Notes: generated by a model not told the origin, from the sequence alone. DNA of 64,000 nucleotides from Firmicutes bacterium HGW-Firmicutes-2 (GCA_002841495.1 PGZV01000016.1:91202-155201); one strand, 5' to 3'. Shown: positions 53,511 to 63,345, counted from the stretch's first letter. A program made the numbers and translations.

Positions 53511-54041
53511 TCAATTACTGACGTCAGAATGGTTCAACAAGACATTCACAACATGATCGTTCATTTCTATGAGTTCCTTGTTCCAGACCAAGATTCGATA
53601 GGAAGCACCGGTGTCTACCTGATCCATGGACTCAATACTTTCATAGTCAATGGCCGCTTTTCTTTTATATTCTATTAAGCTCATTTTAATTAACTTAAAC
53701 AGTGCATCTTCTTGGCCATACAGATAGAACATAAAAATACCTTGTCTCACCGATTCCTCAATTACTTTTTTAGCTTGCGTTCTGACTTTTCCAATGATTT
53801 CATACCCATCAATTATAAAATCATATAAAAGACTGGCTTTTAGGCTATCACCGGAAGATGTTATTTCATAAATGTAATGGTTCGGCGTGATGGCTTTCGA
53901 GACAATATGATTTTTGTCAATGAGCTTTTGCAACATGCCATTCACTGTACCTAGTGAATAACCTGTACGTTTGGCTAATTGACGCTGGCTGATATCCGGT
54001 ATTTCTTCAATTATTAGCAATATACGTAGTGTCTTATCCAT
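53511..54041 (-). CDS. MarR-like winged-helix transcriptional regulator
   Basis: 176 residues. N-terminal helix-turn-helix (LLIIEEIPDISQRQLAKRTGYSLGTVNGMLQKLIDKNH) with a wing, and a C-terminal alpha/beta domain. Resembles the MarR-type regulators linked to polysaccharide or sugar-nucleotide genes, but these are not present. It follows ruvB after 24 bp, so it may be transcribed with it. Targets unknown. Confidence 0.85.
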   Translation of the reverse strand: MDKTLRILLIIEEIPDISQRQLAKRTGYSLGTVNGMLQKLIDKNHIVSKAITPNHYIYEITSSGDSLKASLLYDFIIDGYEIIGKVRTQAKKVIEESVRQGIFMFYLYGQEDALFKLIKMSLIEYKRKAAIDYESIESMDQVDTGASYRILVWNKELIEMNDHVVNVLLNHSDVSN

Positions 54042-54065
54042 AATGATTCACCCATTTTTACGCTG

Positions 54066-55067
54066 TTATTCTTCTTTTACAACATAACCAAGATGTTTAT
54101 AGCAATACGGTGTGACCATTCGACCTCGAGGTGTTCTGTTTATGAACCCAAGTTGCATTAAATATGGTTCATACACTTCCTCAATGGTATCCGATTCCTC
54201 TCCAATGGTTGCTGCAATTGTATCAAGACCAACAGGCCCCCCGTTATATTTTTCGATCATTGTTTTTAATATTTTAATATCATTTTTATCCAAACCACTC
54301 GCATCCACATCCAGCAAATCTAATGCGTATTTTGCAACTTCTAAGGTTATAATACCGTCGTATTTGACCTGTGCAAAATCCCGAACCCTCTTTAACAATC
54401 GGTTAGCAAGTCTTGGGGTCCCTCTTGATCTTCTGGCAATCTCCATAGCCCCTTGGTTATCTATTTCAACTTCCAACACTTTAGCTGAACGGTTAACAAT
54501 TTCTGTTAATTCATCGTTATTGTAGAATTCTAGCTTATGAATCACACCAAAACGATCTCTCAATGGAGATGACAACAGTCCCATTCTTGTTGTTGCGCCA
54601 ATTAATGTGAATTTTGGCAAATCCAAACGTATGGACCTAGCTGATGGTCCTTTACCAACCAATATATCAATCACATAATCTTCCATCGCTGGATACATGA
54701 CTTCTTCTACTTGACGGTTGAGTCTATGAATCTCATCTATAAACAAAATATCATTTTCTTGTAGATTATTTAATATAGCTGCCATATCTCCAGGCTTTTC
54801 AATAGCCGGACCGGATGTGACCTTGATATTGACCCCCATTTCATGACCGATAATATTTGCAAGGGTCGTTTTTCCAAGTCCCGGCGGACCATAAAAAAGA
54901 ACATGATCCAAAGGTTCTTCTCTAAACTTAGCTGCTTGTATGAACACTTTTATATTATCCTTGGCCTTTTGTTGTCCTATGTATTCTTCAAGCAACTTAG
55001 GCCTAAGAGAGGTTTCTATATGAATGTCTTCTTCAACGAGCTCGGTGGTTATAATCCTGTTGTTCAT
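54066..55067 (-). CDS. ruvB: Holliday junction branch-migration ATPase RuvB
   Basis: 333 residues from [20 protein letters not shown] precedes the ATG. Walker [14 protein letters not shown], Walker [11 protein letters not shown], sensor RATTRMG-like [18 protein letters not shown], and a C-terminal winged helix ([13 protein letters not shown]). Forms the hexameric motor with RuvA. ruvA lies 40 bp upstream. Confidence 0.98.
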   Translation of the reverse strand: MNNRIITTELVEEDIHIETSLRPKLLEEYIGQQKAKDNIKVFIQAAKFREEPLDHVLFYGPPGLGKTTLANIIGHEMGVNIKVTSGPAIEKPGDMAAILNNLQENDILFIDEIHRLNRQVEEVMYPAMEDYVIDILVGKGPSARSIRLDLPKFTLIGATTRMGLLSSPLRDRFGVIHKLEFYNNDELTEIVNRSAKVLEVEIDNQGAMEIARRSRGTPRLANRLLKRVRDFAQVKYDGIITLEVAKYALDLLDVDASGLDKNDIKILKTMIEKYNGGPVGLDTIAATIGEESDTIEEVYEPYLMQLGFINRTPRGRMVTPYCYKHLGYVVKEE

Positions 55068-55107
55068 GTTTTCTCCTCGCAATAGCCAAAATATTCAAAA
55101 CATATTT

Positions 55108-55713
55108 CTAGAACTTAGCTAATTTTTTTAATGCCTCTTTAATAACTGCCTCAACACTATCCTGATCATGTAAGCCTTTTACAGCTTGAATGGCCTCATG
55201 ACTTGAGTAGCCAAGTGCAACCAGTGCTTCTACACCTTCATCTGCATATCTAAGAGAAATATTTGTTGCTTTTTGAATACCGGAAGCATCTGTACCGTCC
55301 TCAAAATCAATTAATTTAAGCTTATCTTTCAAATCCAATATCAACTTTTGAGCTGTTTTTCTTCCAATACCCGGAGCTAAACAAATACGATTCAAATCAT
55401 TACTCATAATGGCGACTCTAAGCTCATACCCGTTCATAACCGATAAAATACCCATAGCGCCTTTTGGGCCTATTCCGTTAACCGTAATTAGCTTCTTGAA
55501 AATCTCCATATCATCTTTGGTAATAAAGCCAAAAAGAACCATTGCATCTTCTCTTACATGTAAGTAAGTATATATCTTTACCGATTCACCAATACCAGGT
55601 AACTCTTTAAAAATAGAACCTGGAACTTGAATAGAAAATCCTACATGATTGGCTTCAATTACAATCGTGTCCGCCAAAACCTCTTCAAGTACGCCTTTTA
55701 TATATGATAGCAT
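55108..55713 (-). CDS. ruvA: Holliday junction DNA helicase subunit RuvA
   Basis: 201 residues from MLSYIKGVLEEVLADTIVIE; AAGGAG precedes the ATG, with longer in-frame extensions lacking one. OB fold, two HhH motifs (VNGIGPKGAMGIL and APGIGRKTAQKLI), and a C-terminal domain III that regulates RuvB (LVALGYSSHEA). No LexA box recognised upstream, although ruvAB is often SOS-controlled. Confidence 0.97.
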   Translation of the reverse strand: MLSYIKGVLEEVLADTIVIEANHVGFSIQVPGSIFKELPGIGESVKIYTYLHVREDAMVLFGFITKDDMEIFKKLITVNGIGPKGAMGILSVMNGYELRVAIMSNDLNRICLAPGIGRKTAQKLILDLKDKLKLIDFEDGTDASGIQKATNISLRYADEGVEALVALGYSSHEAIQAVKGLHDQDSVEAVIKEALKKLAKF

Positions 55714-55926
55714 ATTTGCTCCTTTTTCCCGCTCCACACATAATATGTTTAATATGTTCATTTATTATACGCTTAAGACAGTTCTCCTTGCGTTCAGTCA
55801 TAATCCACGCAATGGTGTTCAATAATTAAATGCTCACTTCTAATAATACTTAAAAGAAATGAAATAGTCAATCCTTCCGTCAAAATCTCACCCATTGTTT
55901 TTTAACATCTTAATCAACGGCTTAGT

Positions 55927-55956
55927 TTGACCCCATTAAATGTATTATGTTATAAT
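55927..55956 (+). promoter_or_regulatory. Promoter of the DUF1292 gene
   Basis: TTGACC (55927-55932) and TATAAT (55951-55956) with an 18-bp spacer, about 60 bp before the start codon. Confidence 0.7.
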
Positions 55957-56017
55957 GTATTCATTCAGACATACTATTTGAATAAATCTAATGAATTTCC
56001 AATAAAGGAGAACTATA

Positions 56018-56356
56018 ATGAGCGAAGATAACATGAAAGATCTTAGTAGTGAAAATTGTGGTGATGATTGTGGGTGTGGACATGATCATGAGGATCACCA
56101 TCATGACACCATAACATTAACCATGGAGAATAACGAACAGGTAGAATGTGCCGTACTCGGTATTTTCGAAGTTGAAGACCAAGAATATGTGGCATTGCTT
56201 CCTGAAGATAGTGAAGATGTCTTCATATACATCTACAAAGAAGATGAAAATGGCGAAATCGAACTTGAGAACATAGAGTCACAAGAAGATTTTGACAAGA
56301 TTTCCGCTGCTTTTCTTGAAATCATGGAAAATGAAGAAGAAGAAGAAGAAGTATAA
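56018..56356 (+). CDS. DUF1292 protein with His/Cys-rich N-terminus
   Basis: 112 residues. The N-terminal segment (CGDDCGCGHDHEDHHHD) is a likely metal-binding patch. The DUF1292 domain follows: TMENNEQVECAVLGIFEVEDQEYVALLP, then a very acidic tail (EEEEEEEV). DUF1292 proteins are widespread in Firmicutes and usually lie near ruvX/alaS genes; here the gene stands alone with its own promoter and terminator. Function unknown. Confidence 0.9.
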   Translation: MSEDNMKDLSSENCGDDCGCGHDHEDHHHDTITLTMENNEQVECAVLGIFEVEDQEYVALLPEDSEDVFIYIYKEDENGEIELENIESQEDFDKISAAFLEIMENEEEEEEV

Positions 56357-56415
56357 TTAATATTGTAATGAACATTAAACGGTGATTTTGTCACTTTAAT
56401 GATTTTCAAACACTG

Positions 56416-56452
56416 AAAAAGCAAAGACCTTAATACTGTCTTTGCTTTTTTT
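56416..56452 (+). terminator. Terminator after the DUF1292 gene
   Basis: AAAAAGCAAAGAC and GTCTTTGCTTTTTTT form a 13-bp stem with a 9-nt loop and a T-run; AT-symmetric, so it can serve the convergent gene as well. Confidence 0.9.
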
Positions 56453-56479
56453 ATAATATTTAATAACGTTATTAATACT

Positions 56480-57016
56480 TTATTTCAAATCATCTCTGTA
56501 TTTAAGCGAAAGGCCTTTAAGAAATCTTCTGGCATATTTATCACCACATTCACGATAATGCTTATGACCTTCTTTTCTAAACAAAGCCCCAAGTTCAGCT
56601 TTTCCAATTGGCTCATCTGCCAACTCAAAAATCTCCATAACATCTTCACTCGAAAGTGATAAGGCTATTTTCAATTTTTTCAACATAACATTATTAACAC
56701 TTCCTGAATCTTTCATGGCTAAAATCGGCTTTTGTCCTTGATCCGAATTTTCTTGTCGCCCTCTTTTAAAAATAATTAAGCCATTAAAAAATGCTTCCAA
56801 AGTTTTGTGGTTACATTTGATGTGCGCCACTTCTTCCTCAACTGATGCGTCGTGACTATCAGCCTCATCAAAATAGCTGTCTTTAGAGCGTGTCAACATC
56901 ATCATGACTTCTTCTTTGGTTAGTTCTATACCACCCAAATTAAATATCTCCACCATGTCTGTATTCTTTATATCCAGGGCATAGCGCACCCTAATAAGTA
57001 TATCGTTATTATCCAT
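56480..57016 (-). CDS. DUF1456 (YehS-like) protein
   Basis: About 178 residues from MDNNDILIRVRYALDI; GGAGG precedes the ATG. Two DUF1456 repeats: ILIRVRYALDIKNTDMVEIFNLGG (1-90) and MLKKLKIALSLSSEDVMEIFELAD (100-175). The function of YehS is not known; the paired helices with acidic ends resemble RNA- or protein-binding modules. Probably co-transcribed with the upstream dnaJ-like gene from the CIRCE promoter. Confidence 0.88.
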   Translation of the reverse strand: MDNNDILIRVRYALDIKNTDMVEIFNLGGIELTKEEVMMMLTRSKDSYFDEADSHDASVEEEVAHIKCNHKTLEAFFNGLIIFKRGRQENSDQGQKPILAMKDSGSVNNVMLKKLKIALSLSSEDVMEIFELADEPIGKAELGALFRKEGHKHYRECGDKYARRFLKGLSLKYRDDLK

Positions 57017-57068
57017 TTTTTCCTCCGACTGTTTATAATGCACTTATTATAACATAAAAAAGATCATT

Positions 57069-57971
57069 TTACTTACTATTATAATAGTTATAGAGCGCCT
57101 CGTAGTGTTCCTTAATGGTTTGATCTGTATGGCTTGGGTTCACGATGTTAATCTCTACTATGATATGGCCTTGTTTCCCTTTTCTATTTTTATACCCTTT
57201 GTTCATTAGTCTGATTTTTTTACCGGACTGTATCAAAGGCGGTATCGTGACAACAAGATCACCTTCAAATGTCTTGACTGTTTTCTTGCATCCTAAATAG
57301 GCATCCCATGGGTATATATCCAATTTTGTATGAAGATCCAATCCCTGAAGTGATATGTTTAAATAAGGTTCGATTTCTATAATTAGAATCAAGTCACCGG
57401 GTTCACCCCCACTTGGGCTCCCTTCACCCTTGCCTTTTAACCTTATTTTTTCACCGGGTTCAATACCTTTAGGAATTTTAACGGCAATCTGTTGATGACT
57501 TCTTCCTTGAAAACCAAAGGTTTTTTCCACACCCAAAGCTGCCTCTCTTAAATTAATTTTCAATGTCGCTTCTATGTTGTTCCCTTTTTGGGCCATATTA
57601 CTTCTATAATTTGATCCACCGCCAAAGCCTGAAAAGATATCGTCGCCAAAAAACATCTTAAAGAAGTCACTATAATCGCCACCAACGTTGCTGTAGGTTC
57701 TTGATTCGTAACCGTATTGCCCAGGATCAAAGTCATCATAACTATGTTGACTAAAATCCTGTCCCAGTTGGTCATATTTTTCTCTTTTCTTGTCATCTCC
57801 TAAAACATCATAGGCTTCTGAGATTTCTTTGAATTTTTCATCGGTTTTTCCTTGATTATTACTGCTATCTGGGTGATATTCCTTTGCCAGTTTACGATAG
57901 GCTTTTCTTATTTCAGACTTTGTTGCCGTTTTACTGACACCTAAAGTATCATAATAGTCTTTGTATTTCAT
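57069..57971 (-). CDS. CbpA-like DnaJ-domain co-chaperone
   Basis: 300 residues. J domain (1-70: [33 protein letters not shown] with HPD), a Gly/Phe-rich linker with FSGFGGG, then DnaJ_C beta domains ([29 protein letters not shown]). No zinc-finger CxxCxGxG repeats, so CbpA rather than full DnaJ. It stimulates DnaK ATPase. A CIRCE operator overlaps the 5' UTR. Confidence 0.93.
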   Translation of the reverse strand: MKYKDYYDTLGVSKTATKSEIRKAYRKLAKEYHPDSSNNQGKTDEKFKEISEAYDVLGDDKKREKYDQLGQDFSQHSYDDFDPGQYGYESRTYSNVGGDYSDFFKMFFGDDIFSGFGGGSNYRSNMAQKGNNIEATLKINLREAALGVEKTFGFQGRSHQQIAVKIPKGIEPGEKIRLKGKGEGSPSGGEPGDLILIIEIEPYLNISLQGLDLHTKLDIYPWDAYLGCKKTVKTFEGDLVVTIPPLIQSGKKIRLMNKGYKNRKGKQGHIIVEINIVNPSHTDQTIKEHYEALYNYYNSK

Positions 57972-57994
57972 TAGCCATCACCACTTTTCATGAA

Positions 57995-58021
57995 TTAGCA
58001 CTCTCTCTCTTAGAGTGCTAA
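57995..58021. promoter_or_regulatory. CIRCE (HrcA) operator
   Basis: TTAGCACTC-N9-GAGTGCTAA, both 9-bp arms perfect (57995-58003 and 58013-58021), 5 bp after the -10 box of the dnaJ-like gene. Expected to bind HrcA and be released on heat shock. Confidence 0.97.
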
Positions 58022-58025
58022 TTCT

Positions 58026-58054
58026 ATTATAAGCCTATTATATATAAGTGTCAA
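58026..58054 (-). promoter_or_regulatory. Sigma-A promoter of the CIRCE-controlled gene
   Basis: Consensus TTGACA (58049-58054) and TATAAT (58026-58031) with a 17-bp spacer on the minus strand, immediately before CIRCE. Confidence 0.9.
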
Positions 58055-58067
58055 TAAATCTGTATCC

Positions 58068-60413
58068 CTAAAGTAAAGATCCATCATTAAAGTTATTTGG
58101 TACAACTTCTTCGATGAAAATACGGACGATGTCAGGATCAAATTGGCTACCAGCATGTTTTTTCAATTCTCGGATGCTTGCTTCATGTCCTATTGCCAAT
58201 CTATAGGCGCGATCAGATGTCATGGCTTCATAAGCATCAGCAACGGCAATAATTCTTGATACTATAGGGATGTCTACACCTTTAAGTCCCATAGGATAGC
58301 CTTTACCATCCCACCTCTCGTGATGGGATAATACATATTCAGCTAATGAAGAGTAGGTATCTACAGATTTTAGAATCTGATAGCTGCTTTCCGGGTGTTT
58401 TTTGATTTCCAAATATTCATCTTCTGTAAGTTTTGTCGGTTTATTTAGGAGATGGTCTTCTATAGAGACTTTCCCTATATCATGCATAAGCCCAGCTGTT
58501 TCAATTTCCTTAATAGAATCATAATCAAAATTCATAGCTTCACCGATTTTTTTGCTAATCTGACTGACACGTTCAGAGTGAATCCTTTCCCTTTCATTCT
58601 TTTCATTTAATGTGTTTAGGATGACTTTAATGGTTTGATTGCGCATGCTTTGACTTTCCGTTAGTTTTTTCCTATACATATATTCTTCGGCTTTGATAAA
58701 AATATTAGAAATAGGTTGATTCATATCTGTTTTCGTTTCCCAACCTACAGAAATGGATATGACAATTTGTTCCAACCGTTCATTTGATACAGCTTTATGT
58801 AACCGCTTGACAATTCGATCGGTTGCCTCATAATCTGTTTTAGGCAAAAGTATGACAAATTCATCACCACCAATACGTGCAACAATGTCATCTGCACGAC
58901 AAATATTTTTAAGGATTGTTGCCACTCTTTTTAATAACTCATCACCAACCAGATGACCAAAGGCGTCATTGGTTAGTTTTAAGCCGTTAACATCTATCAT
59001 TGCAACTGTAAACGGAAGATTTCTAGAAGTATCTAAGCGACTTAATTCTTCTTCAAAATAACGCCTATTATATAAGCCTGTTAACTGATCGTGATAACTC
59101 AAATAAAGAATTTCATCATGACGAACCTTCTTATCTGTAAAATCTCTAAAAATAATGACTGCTCCAACAATCTCACCACTTGAATCTTTGATGGGCGACA
59201 CATTATCTTCAATTGGCAACATGTCACCATTTTTCTTAATTAATAGCGTTTCGTCGCCCAGCTCAAGAATCTCACCTGTTTGAAAAACACGTGCTACAGG
59301 ATTTTCAACTTTTTCTTTAGTTTTTGCATGAATAATGTTAAAAATATGTTCAAATGATAACCCTTTAGCTTCTTCAAGTTTCCATCCTGTAAGTTTTTCA
59401 GCCACTGAATTCATAAGTTCTATCTTCTTATTGATATCCAGCGAAATTACACCATCTCCAATAGAGAATAAGGTCGTTTTTAACAGACTTTTTTCTTTAA
59501 GCAAATCCAGTTCTAATTTTCTTTCTGATGTGACATCACTAAAAATTGTAGCAAATTGGTTTTTTTTCGGTGCATATACACTTACAAAAAAATACTTGTC
59601 AAGTTCACTGGAATGATTGGTGAACCTTGTCGGCATGCCTGTGAGAGCAACCTCTCCATATTTTTTAATCCAGTAATCTTCTGTGTTTGGCAAAAGTTCT
59701 TTTACTGTTTTTCCTTTTGTAGCCTCATTACTTAAACCTGTAATATGCTCAAAAGATAAATTTACATTTAAGAATCTGTAATCATAGGGTTCCCCAGTAG
59801 CATCTAGAATAATCTCATGAAGTGCAAAACCCTCATTCATATTATCAAATAAATTTTGCATGTCTTGATTGGATGCCATCAGTTTTTTCTTAGATTGGCT
59901 ATTCTTATACAAACCAAAAATTAACAAAGTTATACCTACACTCAATAATCCAATAATAATCCATCTACTTCTTGTTGCCTCACGTTCCGACTCAACTTTT
60001 GAGGTTACATCATGAATAATAGAATATAACAATACCTCTTGTTCATCACCATCATATGGATAGGAATAGACTTCAACATGTTTGATCCTACCATCTTTAA
60101 GTCTATGCTCAAAAAGAAAATAGTTCCTTTCCTGTAATGCAGCTGCCTCTCTTTCTTCTTTAACTTTTTCCGGTGATAAATTATTAACATCCTGAATATG
60201 CATATGAAGCAATTCATCATAAGTATAACCATAAAAATCGACTGCTGCATCATTGGCGCCTACAATCTTCCCTGAATCCACCTCAATAACGAGCATTACC
60301 GAACCGTGGTGATGAAAAAAGTCATCAATCCAGTATTTCGATTCACTGCCGTAGACCTGATTCATCGTTAAAACGGTTATGCTAATAATCAGTAGAAATA
60401 ATATTTTTTTCAA
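58068..60413 (-). CDS. PAS-PAS-PAS-GGDEF-HD-GYP protein (c-di-GMP turnover)
   Basis: 781 residues. Signal peptide or anchor (MKKILFLLIISITVLTM), PAS sensor (about 30-140), second helix (about 151-168), two more PAS segments, a GGDEF domain with ARIGGDEFVILLP, and a C-terminal HD-GYP domain (LMHDIGKVSIEDHLLNKP, HHERWDGKGYPMGLKG). It carries both synthesis and breakdown modules for cyclic di-GMP. The promoter region is divergent from the TrkH-like gene. Confidence 0.94.
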   Translation of the reverse strand: MKKILFLLIISITVLTMNQVYGSESKYWIDDFFHHHGSVMLVIEVDSGKIVGANDAAVDFYGYTYDELLHMHIQDVNNLSPEKVKEEREAAALQERNYFLFEHRLKDGRIKHVEVYSYPYDGDEQEVLLYSIIHDVTSKVESEREATRSRWIIIGLLSVGITLLIFGLYKNSQSKKKLMASNQDMQNLFDNMNEGFALHEIILDATGEPYDYRFLNVNLSFEHITGLSNEATKGKTVKELLPNTEDYWIKKYGEVALTGMPTRFTNHSSELDKYFFVSVYAPKKNQFATIFSDVTSERKLELDLLKEKSLLKTTLFSIGDGVISLDINKKIELMNSVAEKLTGWKLEEAKGLSFEHIFNIIHAKTKEKVENPVARVFQTGEILELGDETLLIKKNGDMLPIEDNVSPIKDSSGEIVGAVIIFRDFTDKKVRHDEILYLSYHDQLTGLYNRRYFEEELSRLDTSRNLPFTVAMIDVNGLKLTNDAFGHLVGDELLKRVATILKNICRADDIVARIGGDEFVILLPKTDYEATDRIVKRLHKAVSNERLEQIVISISVGWETKTDMNQPISNIFIKAEEYMYRKKLTESQSMRNQTIKVILNTLNEKNERERIHSERVSQISKKIGEAMNFDYDSIKEIETAGLMHDIGKVSIEDHLLNKPTKLTEDEYLEIKKHPESSYQILKSVDTYSSLAEYVLSHHERWDGKGYPMGLKGVDIPIVSRIIAVADAYEAMTSDRAYRLAIGHEASIRELKKHAGSQFDPDIVRIFIEEVVPNNFNDGSLL

Positions 60414-60655
60414 TAGATTGCCCTCAATTCGTCGTTTATACAGTCGTAATTATTGAATCTTTACCCTCATATGTTTATATGACTTAATTTTACACTAATA
60501 CATTATTATTTACCACATCTTATCTGTAAATAATAATGCCTGCTGTATACAGAAGAACCTAATAATTTCATGATATTATCATGTTTTTTTGTAAAATATA
60601 TGTTAGAATAACCTTGCAAACCTTTTGTCAATTATAATAAAACGGGGGAATTACT

Positions 60656-61393
60656 ATGTCACTCAATCTTGCATTTTTCACACTCTTAGTGCTATTATCC
60701 ATATACTTTATTATTATTGAAATCTACACCATTTTTTTTATGCTTACGGGCTTATCTCATACTAGATCCATTTTTCAAGTCATATCTCTCTTAACCAACT
60801 CAGGTTTTACAACTTCTGAAAGTGAGATTATTGTCAGTTCAAGACGTAGGCGTCGTTTAGCGATTCTCATCATGATTACAGGGAATATTTTCAATGTCAT
60901 TGTCGTATCCGTCTTAGTTAATATGATTATCACTTTGTATCGTGATCCTTTTTTCAATTTCCCTCAAGCCTTGATCGGACTTGGTTTGTTTTTACTTTTT
61001 GCAATTCTTTACAAGCGCTTACCTTTTATCCGTGCACGATTTGATAAATTAATTAAGCAAATTGCAAACAAATGGATGTACTCAAAAAAATCCAACCCCT
61101 TACTGGTGTTGGATAATTTTAGTGGCTATTGTATTGTAGAAGTCAAAATCGTTGAAGTACCCACAATACTTCAAGACAAAACCATATTTGAATCTATGCT
61201 AAGTGATGACTATGGTATCCGGGTTTTGTTTATTAAGCGTGGTGAACATTATATCGGTGACATTGATGATAGTCAAGTTGTACTTCTTTTGGATAGAATT
61301 ATAGTTTTTGGTCCCTTACATAATATCCAAAAAATCTTCAACCCAAAATACAACAATGATGGAAGTAATAACAAGCATCACTATCCCTCCTGA
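60656..61393 (+). CDS. TrkH-half/RCK_C fusion membrane protein
   Basis: 245 residues starting MSLNLAFFTLLVLLS after GGGGG. Helix 1 (about 5-30), a P-loop-like segment SLLTNSGFTTSESEIIV, helices at 70-93 and 100-118, then a cytoplasmic TrkA_C/RCK_C domain (about 160-238: NFSGYCIVEVKIVEVPT to DRIIVFGP). It looks like one fourth to one half of a TrkH/KtrB subunit joined to its own ligand domain. The P-loop and FTT suggest a K+-related channel subunit or a regulator, but conduction is unproven. Confidence 0.82.
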   Translation: MSLNLAFFTLLVLLSIYFIIIEIYTIFFMLTGLSHTRSIFQVISLLTNSGFTTSESEIIVSSRRRRRLAILIMITGNIFNVIVVSVLVNMIITLYRDPFFNFPQALIGLGLFLLFAILYKRLPFIRARFDKLIKQIANKWMYSKKSNPLLVLDNFSGYCIVEVKIVEVPTILQDKTIFESMLSDDYGIRVLFIKRGEHYIGDIDDSQVVLLLDRIIVFGPLHNIQKIFNPKYNNDGSNNKHHYPS

Positions 61394-61414
61394 AGTATCA
61401 TTTGACACTCAGCT

Positions 61415-61882
61415 TTATAAATACACCAAGTCAAATTCTTCAAATACCACCAACAAATCTTCATTAAAAGACATACCATACTCTGTTAATTCTTCTGTAA
61501 AAAAATGGCGATGGGTGGTCTGCCAATAGTTTAAGGAACCATCCCCTTCTCCTTCAATGGCTGCAAGGGTATCGTCCACTTCCTTAAAGGGTAATACAGT
61601 AATATTTTTTGTCTGAATGATACATTGCGCCACACCACGGAAATCTGTAACGATACTATAACAACCTTCAATCGGTAACGCTTCATGATCAATCTCGTAG
61701 AGACAGAACAAAGATGCGGTACCTCTTTTTATCCCCTTCTTAACAAGCTCTGCTAAGCTATAGGCACTTTCTTCATCGTTACAGAAATACCAAGATGTAT
61801 AGGTTGTATTACTCAGATTGTCGGAATCATCAATTGAATCCAAATAATGCTGCCACATTTCAACTACAGATGGATGAAACAT
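61415..61882 (-). CDS. ASCH domain protein
   Basis: 155 residues. ASCH fold: WYFCNDEESAYSLAELVKKGIKRGTAS, then GCYSIVTDFRGVAQCIIQT and EGEGDGSLNYWQTTHRHFF. These proteins bind RNA or modified nucleotides; the YqfB type hydrolyses N4-acetylcytidine. It ends YYL-like FDLVYL, complete. Ribosome-binding site AGAATGAGGT upstream of the MarR fusion's 3' side (gap 24 bp), so perhaps transcribed after it. Confidence 0.9.
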   Translation of the reverse strand: MFHPSVVEMWQHYLDSIDDSDNLSNTTYTSWYFCNDEESAYSLAELVKKGIKRGTASLFCLYEIDHEALPIEGCYSIVTDFRGVAQCIIQTKNITVLPFKEVDDTLAAIEGEGDGSLNYWQTTHRHFFTEELTEYGMSFNEDLLVVFEEFDLVYL

Positions 61883-61906
61883 AATTATACCTCATTCTTT
61901 CTCCTA

Positions 61907-63262
61907 CTATTTTACCATAGACAATAATTGGTTCAATGCCTCAACTGTAAAGGTATCGCCCACTTCAAAAGACACTTCCATATCATCTATCTGAATCAGT
62001 AACATTTTCAGATGAGACATCTCAGGTGCATCTTCCAACCTAATGCCTTTTATTTTGGTCAAATCCAAATAGGTCCGACTATAGCCATAATCTGCTTTAT
62101 CGATTTTTTTTACAGCTTCTTTTCGATTGACAACAATTAACTCTTTGGTATTTGCTAAAAAAACTGTATCCTGAAGCTCATATTTATTATGTGTATTAAA
62201 GAGCATCTCAGCAGGTGAAGGGTTTGTTTTTGACAACTGAATAAAAGGTTGATATTCAATTATTTTCACAGGGCTGTCATTGATTTCATTACTTATAAGA
62301 TTCTTATATAATTCTGAATCTATGGTCTTTACTTCCGCAAAAGCATCTATATCTAACACCGATGTAGGGGTCAATATTTTGTCACGAATTTTACTGATAA
62401 AACCACTGATGATGTCCGAGGATACAGAATTATATTCAATAACATATTCTTGCTTTTTTGTAACGATAATCATCTGACTGTCTAACAGTTCATTAATATG
62501 AACCAAATAGTTAATCTCGTCAAATACAATTTCATCTACCTCGACGGTTTTATTGTGGATTTGTTGTAGGATAATTTTATCCGGAAATAAGGATACCACT
62601 GCATCGTACAAACGCATACCTGGATGTGCTTTTCGACGTTCTATTTTTCTTGGTACTTTAAAACTATATTCTGCATCTAATATCGTCTGCTTAAGGTCGA
62701 TGAACTGTAAGGGTATATCCTCTTCATTCTTGATTTCTACTAACCATGATCCAAAACTATGATATTCTTGTTCGAGTTTATTCATATTGAACCTCCTTGC
62801 TAAACCGGGTTGATTTTTAAGGACCTCTTCTGTCATTTTACAAAGTAGTTGGTACAGTGTCTGCTTATCTTCATCATTGAGCACTTGAAATAAAGTTTCT
62901 ATAAACTGTTCTTTTCTAACTTTTCTTAGAGTGATGATTTCCTGACCACTTTCAGTAAGCTGAAGATTATACGTTCTTTTGTCTTGTGGATGAATGGTTC
63001 TTGTTATAATGCCTTTAGCTTCCAAGCGATTAACCGTACTTGTTATGGTACTGTTAGGTGCATCAAGATACATAATCACCTTTTTAATGGCAATGGTTGG
63101 TTCAAGTTCAAATAAACTTAGTAGATCCATATCAATGGTGTTCAGCTTTTTCTCTAGAGGACTTTGTAAAGGCATATCACTGTCTAGATTCTTGTAGTAC
63201 TGAAACAGATGCTGAATATTTTCTCTAGACGCTCTTACCCACAAATCCATTTGATCTTCCAA
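61907..63262 (-). CDS. MarR-type regulator fused to a C-terminal domain of unknown function
   Basis: 451 residues. The first 150 are a winged-helix MarR domain (LLSLFELEPTIAIKKVIMYLDAPNSTITSTVNRLEAKGIITRTIHPQDKRTY split by a wing). Residues about 165-451 are a large soluble region with at least two PH-like or beta-sandwich segments (SLFPDKIILQQIHNKTV; NTKELIVVNRKEAVKK); a similar TLDLTKIKGI pattern recurs near the end. Such a long extension on MarR is not a known standard plan; it may sense a ligand or a protein. It has its own consensus promoter and operator. Confidence 0.82.
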   Translation of the reverse strand: MEDQMDLWVRASRENIQHLFQYYKNLDSDMPLQSPLEKKLNTIDMDLLSLFELEPTIAIKKVIMYLDAPNSTITSTVNRLEAKGIITRTIHPQDKRTYNLQLTESGQEIITLRKVRKEQFIETLFQVLNDEDKQTLYQLLCKMTEEVLKNQPGLARRFNMNKLEQEYHSFGSWLVEIKNEEDIPLQFIDLKQTILDAEYSFKVPRKIERRKAHPGMRLYDAVVSLFPDKIILQQIHNKTVEVDEIVFDEINYLVHINELLDSQMIIVTKKQEYVIEYNSVSSDIISGFISKIRDKILTPTSVLDIDAFAEVKTIDSELYKNLISNEINDSPVKIIEYQPFIQLSKTNPSPAEMLFNTHNKYELQDTVFLANTKELIVVNRKEAVKKIDKADYGYSRTYLDLTKIKGIRLEDAPEMSHLKMLLIQIDDMEVSFEVGDTFTVEALNQLLSMVK

Positions 63263-63297
63263 GAAATCACAACCTTTTCATTTTCGAATATCGTATA

Positions 63298-63312
63298 TTA
63301 CGATTATCGTAA
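63298..63312. promoter_or_regulatory. Palindromic operator for the MarR-fusion gene
   Basis: TTACGAT-T-ATCGTAA is perfectly symmetric (7-1-7). A related TATCGTA half-site lies next to it at 63289-63295. It sits just after the -10 box of the same gene, an expected place for autoregulation. Confidence 0.7.
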
Positions 63313-63316
63313 TATT

Positions 63317-63345
63317 ATTTTACCATATAAAAATAAAGCAGTCAA
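63317..63345 (-). promoter_or_regulatory. Promoter of the MarR-fusion gene
   Basis: TTGACT (63340-63345) and TAAAAT (63317-63322) with a 17-bp spacer on the minus strand, directly upstream of the operator. Confidence 0.8.
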
